Shown here piece after piece: positions 6,382 to 9,787 of a DNA stretch of 9,787 bases. Numbering within the stretch: the first letter of the stretch is position 1; each line of letters opens with the position of its first letter. The position numbers and the translations under genes were made by a program. Under the pieces are notes generated by a model that worked only from the letters and a program-made list of their open reading frames with translations, was not told where the DNA came from and made no database searches. Location: NCBI GenBank assembly GCA_904501775.1, contig CAJGCJ010000069.1:1-9787 (forward strand), written 5' to 3'. This stretch comes from an uncultured Bacteroidaceae bacterium. Lineage in GTDB: Bacteria > Bacteroidota > Bacteroidia > Bacteroidales > Bacteroidaceae.

Positions 6382-7809
6382 CTAATAACGATATATATCA
6401 GATTTATATGGACCGTCCACAGAAACACCGATATATGCAGCCTGCTTCTCGGTAAGAGTTGTAAGCTTTGCATTCAAACGACCGAGGTGCAGACGTGCAA
6501 CCTCCTCATCAAGATGCTTGGGCAGACAATATACACCTGTAGGATATTCGCTCTCCTTGGTGAAAAGTTCGATCTGCGCAAGGGTCTGGTTTGTAAATGA
6601 GTTACTCATAACAAACGAGGGGTGTCCTGTTGCACATCCGAGGTTCACCAGACGTCCGTCGGCAAGCAATATTATGCTGTGCCCATCAGGGAAGAAATAT
6701 CTGTCGACCTGAGGCTTGATATTGAGACACTTGATTCCGGGATAGTTCTTGAGAGCCTCGACCTGTATCTCGTTATCGAAGTGACCGATGTTGCATACAA
6801 TAGCTTGGTCGGGCATCTGCTCCATGTGCTCGATACACACGATATCGACATTTCCGGTACATGTAACAAAGATGTTTCCATATTTGCATGCCTCGTCCAT
6901 TGTTACGACCTCGAATCCCTCCATTGCAGCCTGCAATGCACAGATGGGGTCTATCTCTGTAACCAATACACGCGCACCATATGAGCGCATGCTGTGGGCA
7001 CAGCCCTTACCAACATCGCCATAGCCACATATCACAGCCACCTTACCTGCAATCATCACGTCTGTGGCACGTTTGATACCGTCGGCAAGCGACTCGCGGC
7101 AACCATAAAGGTTGTCGAACTTACTCTTTGTAACCGAGTCGTTAACGTTGAATGCAGGGAACAGCAACTCGCCGTTCTCCATCATCTGATAGAGACGGTG
7201 TACACCTGTTGTTGTCTCTTCAGAAACACCCTTCACCTTTGCAGCAATCTTGTGCCAGTGCTGATTGTCAGCCTCAAGCACTCGTGCAAGAAGTTTCTTC
7301 AGTTCGCGCTCGTCCTCGGGGTCGCTCTCTTTATACTCGAGCACCGAAGGATCATTCTCGGCTGCATAGCCAAGATGTATCATCAATGTAGCATCACCGC
7401 CATCGTCTACAATAGTATCGGGACCCTCTCCCTCACCGAAAGTCAACGCCTGAAGCGTACACCACCAATAGTCGGCAAGGTTCTCGCCTTTCCATGCAAA
7501 CACAGGGATTCCGGCCTTGGCTATTGCAGCAGCCGCATGGTCCTGTGTAGAATAGATGTTACATGAGACCCAACGTATTTCGGCACCGAGCTCAACAAGA
7601 GTCTCAATGAGCACCGCTGTCTGAATTGTCATGTGCAACGAGCCCATTATGCGTGCACCCTTCAAAGGTTTTGTCTGACCATATTTCTTGCGCAATGCCA
7701 TGAGTCCGGGCATTTCGTGCTGCGCCATTTCAATCTCTTTGCGACCAAAATCGGCTTGGTTGATGTCGGCTATCAAATACGCCTTCTCTGTAAAAAGTTC
7801 TCTTGTCAT
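6382..7809 (-). CDS. ahcY: Adenosylhomocysteinase (S-adenosylhomocysteine hydrolase)
   Basis: An NAD+-dependent cytosolic enzyme that splits S-adenosylhomocysteine into adenosine and homocysteine, relieving product inhibition of methyltransferases and feeding methionine recycling. It is full length at 475 residues, the long bacterial form, with an insert around residues 150-195 absent from the animal enzyme. Visible elements are GSLHMTIQTAVLIETL (56-71) with H59; the signature SCNIYSTQDHAAAAIA (82-97); D135 in DDGGD; E198, K228 and D232 in the substrate site; the NAD-binding GKVAVICGYGDVGKGCA (255-271); NIGHFDNEI (340-348) with H343; and the C-terminal DGPYKSDIYRY with the NAD-contacting Lys and Tyr. 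The ATG at 7807-7809 gives MTRELFTEKAYLIADI. A matching promoter lies upstream. It is the first gene of the series leading to tatD. No SAH or SAM riboswitch is recognisable in the leader. Confidence 0.98.
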   Translation of the reverse strand: MTRELFTEKAYLIADINQADFGRKEIEMAQHEMPGLMALRKKYGQTKPLKGARIMGSLHMTIQTAVLIETLVELGAEIRWVSCNIYSTQDHAAAAIAKAGIPVFAWKGENLADYWWCTLQALTFGEGEGPDTIVDDGGDATLMIHLGYAAENDPSVLEYKESDPEDERELKKLLARVLEADNQHWHKIAAKVKGVSEETTTGVHRLYQMMENGELLFPAFNVNDSVTKSKFDNLYGCRESLADGIKRATDVMIAGKVAVICGYGDVGKGCAHSMRSYGARVLVTEIDPICALQAAMEGFEVVTMDEACKYGNIFVTCTGNVDIVCIEHMEQMPDQAIVCNIGHFDNEIQVEALKNYPGIKCLNIKPQVDRYFFPDGHSIILLADGRLVNLGCATGHPSFVMSNSFTNQTLAQIELFTKESEYPTGVYCLPKHLDEEVARLHLGRLNAKLTTLTEKQAAYIGVSVDGPYKSDIYRY

Positions 7810-7854
7810 AATTCTATCTTTATTTATTATCTCTTCATTTTAACAGAACGCAAA

Positions 7855-7876
7855 GACAACACTTGCGAATGCTGTC
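7855..7876 (-). other. Hairpin in the ahcY leader
   Basis: On the - strand, GACAGCA pairs with TGTTGTC (7 bp with one G-U pair) around an eight-base loop, TTCGCAAG. It lies about 45 bases before the ahcY ATG within the predicted leader of about 80 bases. No T tract follows, so it is not a terminator. It may affect message stability or be incidental. Confidence 0.4.
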
Positions 7877-7878
7877 TG

Positions 7879-7902
7879 CTTTTGCATAATATGTTGCAAA
7901 AG
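7879..7902. promoter_or_regulatory. Inverted repeat over the ahcY -7 box and start region (possible operator)
   Basis: CTTTTGC (7879-7885) and GCAAAAG (7896-7902) form a perfect 7-bp inverted repeat separated by ten AT-rich bases. Its right arm overlaps the -7 box, and the spacer covers the expected transcription start. That placement suits a repressor site. Half of the symmetry also comes from the promoter box itself, so chance cannot be excluded. Confidence 0.4.
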
Positions 7903-7928
7903 TAGTAAATAAATTCCACTGTAGCAAA
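7897..7928 (-). promoter_or_regulatory. Bacteroidota-type promoter for ahcY and downstream genes
   Basis: On the - strand a TTTG -33 box (7928-7925) is followed after 20 bases by TACTTTTG (7904-7897), a full match to the -7 consensus TAnnTTTG. Spacing agrees with the 19-21 bases known for Bacteroides sigma-ABfr promoters. The start should fall near 7890, giving a leader of about 80 bases. The -33 box lies only 12 bases past the stop codon of the upstream transferase gene, and no terminator separates them. Confidence 0.75.
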
Positions 7929-7939
7929 GCTATCGGCCG

Positions 7940-9703
7940 TTAAGGTTCAGTATCTGACACTGCTTTGTCATAGTCGACGGTGCCACCTATAATCCTTGCA
8001 CGGCCGGCATTGAAAGCATCGTCAAGAGGGTTATTGCTCTTTTGGTAATATCTTGTATGTACCCCACCAAGATAGAGCAGCATGTGTGCAATATTGTCGG
8101 TGACAACGGGGAACTCTTTTGCACGTTCCATCTGCTGCACAACAGCCTTGTGATTCTCTTTATACAATCGGGTTGTATATATCCAAAAGGGAATTTCGTA
8201 CTGCTGCCTTATATCCTCGTCTGCAAACGAGAAACTGCGGCCGTAACCGCTTTCATTAACACCCGTACGCTCGCCATGGTCGGCTATGTGGATTATAACA
8301 GCATCCTTATCCTCGAAGAGTTCTATTATGCTGTTCAATATAAAGTCGTTATAACGTGTAGCGTTGTCATACTGCGCTGTAACGTCGGGAAATGCCACAT
8401 TATACATCGAAGCATCGAAATGTGCGCAGCTCTGCGGATAACGCTGCTCAAAATCGACATGTTGCCCCATAAGATGAAAAATGACAAGCCGTCCTTTAGG
8501 ATTATCAGGCAGTGCGAGGGCTTCATAATCGTTCAAAAGCCCCTCGTCATATTGATGACGGTTACTGTTACGATAAGTAAACTGCGCACTGCTCATGCGA
8601 GGGTCGTTGAGCAATATATTTTCATCGAAATCGCTATATGTCTCAGACGCTTTTGTAACGAACTGGTTGCTTAGAAAAACCGTCTCGTACCCAGCCTTTT
8701 TGAAAAGCGTTGTAAACAGAGGGTAACTGTACCAATAGGCGCTGTCCCCATCGCAGTGCGTCGACAGCAGAGTGCGGAAAGACTCGCTTGTAAGATTCCA
8801 CTGCGCCACTGCATCGTCAAAAACTATGAGGTTACCATCCTTTGCACGCCTTTTCTGATGCGGTGTTGTCTCAAGCCCATAGCCATAAAGCTGTGAGTGG
8901 TGCTTGCAGTAGCTTTCGCCTATTATGAGAACAATATTTGGCGATGTATAGCTGCAACTGTCAACAACAGCCATCTCTATCGAATTATGCAGATGCGTTA
9001 TCACACCCTTCTGCCGGTAATACTCTATCACTGCATTTGCCAACCTGTGTACAGGTGTGTAGAAACGTACACTCGGCGAAATGCCCGTATCGATATAAGT
9101 CTGTTTTTCATCGTGACATAGGACAAGCCTGTGGAACAGATAAATCTCATTCTTACAGCAAACCGGGAGTGAGATTATCAGAAGAACCAATGCCGATGCG
9201 CCTATTTTTGTTTTCAGTCTCTCTGCGACAGAGACGACAGCCACATTCACACGCTTTATCATTGAAAGCAGAAAATGTATCACTGCTATAGCCAACACAC
9301 CCGAAACAGGAATCCACTGTTTGAAATCGGCTGTATAGGTAGCAACGGCCTCGTAAGCCTCGGCATTATTACTTTGCAAAGCCACGCTGAGCAATGACGG
9401 GGTTATAGGGCATCCCAAACGGCTGTAGCAGAAGAGATCGACAGCGCACACCGCATACAAGACCACAGCAAGCAAAGCCCTTAGGAGACGGCTTGCATTA
9501 CCCGGCAACAGTACAAGCAGCAGAGCCACCATATATACATCAAGAAAAAGCTGCAGGGCACCTATCATGCGACTTCCGTTCCATGCAAACAGAAAATTAC
9601 AGAAAAGCAAAAGCAGATATATGCTCACAAACCAAAAAGGATTGCTGCTTATGGGAACAGCTGCAATCTTCAGCAATCGTTCAACAGTCGGCTTATGAAT
9701 CAT
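7940..9703 (-). CDS. Phosphoethanolamine transferase-like membrane enzyme (sulfatase/alkaline phosphatase fold)
   Basis: Probably moves phosphoethanolamine, or a similar head group, from phosphatidylethanolamine to lipid A, core sugars or another glycan on the periplasmic side. It has 587 residues: five hydrophobic segments (about 22-40, 45-66, 72-94, 132-150, 168-184), then a large periplasmic catalytic domain. Motifs: NIVLIIGES (256-264) with metal ligand E263; SQLYGYGLETTP (270-281), like the SLYGYxRxTTP block; NLTSESFRTLLST (303-315), where T305 is the likely nucleophile; HLMGQHVDFEQRYP (410-423), the HTxGSHxxYxxRYP equivalent; and ADHGE (474-478) with D475 and H476. Only four Cys fall in the periplasmic domain after residue 200 (250, 266, 317, 426), fewer than the disulfide-rich EptA. 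The layout resembles the EptA/CptA group, but the acceptor cannot be told from sequence. The gene follows a sorting-tail protein by 14 bases and ends 130 bases before ahcY. Confidence 0.87.
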   Translation of the reverse strand: MIHKPTVERLLKIAAVPISSNPFWFVSIYLLLLFCNFLFAWNGSRMIGALQLFLDVYMVALLLVLLPGNASRLLRALLAVVLYAVCAVDLFCYSRLGCPITPSLLSVALQSNNAEAYEAVATYTADFKQWIPVSGVLAIAVIHFLLSMIKRVNVAVVSVAERLKTKIGASALVLLIISLPVCCKNEIYLFHRLVLCHDEKQTYIDTGISPSVRFYTPVHRLANAVIEYYRQKGVITHLHNSIEMAVVDSCSYTSPNIVLIIGESYCKHHSQLYGYGLETTPHQKRRAKDGNLIVFDDAVAQWNLTSESFRTLLSTHCDGDSAYWYSYPLFTTLFKKAGYETVFLSNQFVTKASETYSDFDENILLNDPRMSSAQFTYRNSNRHQYDEGLLNDYEALALPDNPKGRLVIFHLMGQHVDFEQRYPQSCAHFDASMYNVAFPDVTAQYDNATRYNDFILNSIIELFEDKDAVIIHIADHGERTGVNESGYGRSFSFADEDIRQQYEIPFWIYTTRLYKENHKAVVQQMERAKEFPVVTDNIAHMLLYLGGVHTRYYQKSNNPLDDAFNAGRARIIGGTVDYDKAVSDTEP

Positions 9704-9717
9704 GCCCCGTCACTCTT

Positions 9718-9787
9718 TTAATAGTGAAGTATCTTATAGACCTTCTTACCCGAAACCTCTTCTACCATTACAATATAGAGACCCTTG
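9718..9787 (-). CDS. C-terminal end of a protein with a probable type IX secretion sorting tail
   Basis: Only the last 22 codons and TAA are in the window; the rest lies beyond the right edge. On the - strand the residues read KGLYIVMVEEVSGKKVY then KILHY. The pattern G-[IL]-Y-[IV]-V-x-V, a short turn with Gly, then K-[VK]-x-K-[IVL] at the extreme C-terminus is that of type A sorting domains (TIGR04183-like), which send outer-surface or secreted proteins through the type IX system. Similar tails also occur in Bacteroidales that lack a full type IX system. The stop is 14 bases before the phosphoethanolamine transferase-like start, so the two are probably cotranscribed. The body of the protein is unknown. 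Confidence 0.6.
   Translation of the reverse strand, partial: KGLYIVMVEEVSGKKVYKILHY

Noticed and set aside
6381..6473. N-terminal extension of the LOG protein by 31 residues
   Set aside because: It overlaps the end of ahcY, lacks family similarity, and a proper ATG lies one base after the ahcY stop.
7810..7890. SAM or SAH riboswitch in the ahcY leader
   Set aside because: The leader is only about 80 bases, with one small hairpin. I see none of the conserved core sequences of known SAH or SAM riboswitches.
7905..7939. Intrinsic terminator after the phosphoethanolamine transferase-like gene
   Set aside because: The short dyads (TAGC-AAA-GCTA and CGGCCG) are not followed by a T tract and overlap the ahcY promoter boxes.
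1..9787. Mobile element, CRISPR array, toxin–antitoxin or defence island
   Set aside because: No transposase, integrase, nuclease-effector or repeat-spacer pattern is visible. The genes are core metabolic and RNA-processing families in conserved order.

Overview
The window looks like chromosomal core sequence from a member of the order Bacteroidales (Bacteroidota). Four things point there. One gene is a DUF4271-type membrane protein, a family of that phylum. The run DUF4271–hemD–rnpA–yidD–tatD is an arrangement I recognise from Bacteroides and its relatives. Candidate promoters match the Bacteroidota -7 box (TAnnTTTG) rather than a sigma-70 -10 box. Genes generally lack a strong Shine-Dalgarno sequence, and the last few codons at the right edge resemble a type IX secretion sorting tail. 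I cannot name a genus.

Layout. Bases 1-440 (+) are the 3' end of ATP-dependent phosphoenolpyruvate carboxykinase (pckA). A hairpin flanked by A and T runs (457-494) can terminate both pckA and a small convergent YtxH-like membrane protein gene (496-735, -). After a 272-base gap holding a 12-bp direct repeat, a ROK-family sugar kinase (1008-1973, +) runs head-on into dusB (1974-2957, -), with no base between the two stop codons. Upstream of dusB on the same strand lies a tightly packed series, in transcription order: ahcY (6382-7809), a LOG-family phosphoribohydrolase (5793-6380), the DUF4271 protein (5104-5796), hemD (4356-5099), rnpA (3881-4297), yidD (3678-3899) and tatD (3038-3676). Most junctions are overlaps or gaps of a few bases. 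The exception is hemD–rnpA, where a 58-base gap contains a strong hairpin. A good -33/-7 promoter sits upstream of ahcY. Further right are a phosphoethanolamine-transferase-like membrane enzyme (7940-9703, -) and, 14 bases upstream of it, the last 22 codons of a protein with a probable sorting tail (9718-9787, -).

How the genes fit together. The ahcY cluster joins S-adenosylhomocysteine recycling and a nucleotide-cleaving LOG enzyme to housekeeping functions: tRNA 5' maturation (rnpA), membrane protein insertion (yidD), a metal-dependent nuclease (tatD) and a tetrapyrrole enzyme (hemD). pckA and the ROK kinase belong to central carbon and sugar metabolism, dusB to tRNA modification, and the transferase to envelope modification.

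I see no mobile element, CRISPR array, RNA gene or defence system, and nothing that amounts to a clearly new biological system. The points most worth a second look are the LOG–ahcY coupling, the hairpin ahead of rnpA, the dyad over the ahcY promoter, an internal promoter candidate written in conserved DUF4271 codons, and the pairing of a sorting-tail protein with an envelope-modifying enzyme.
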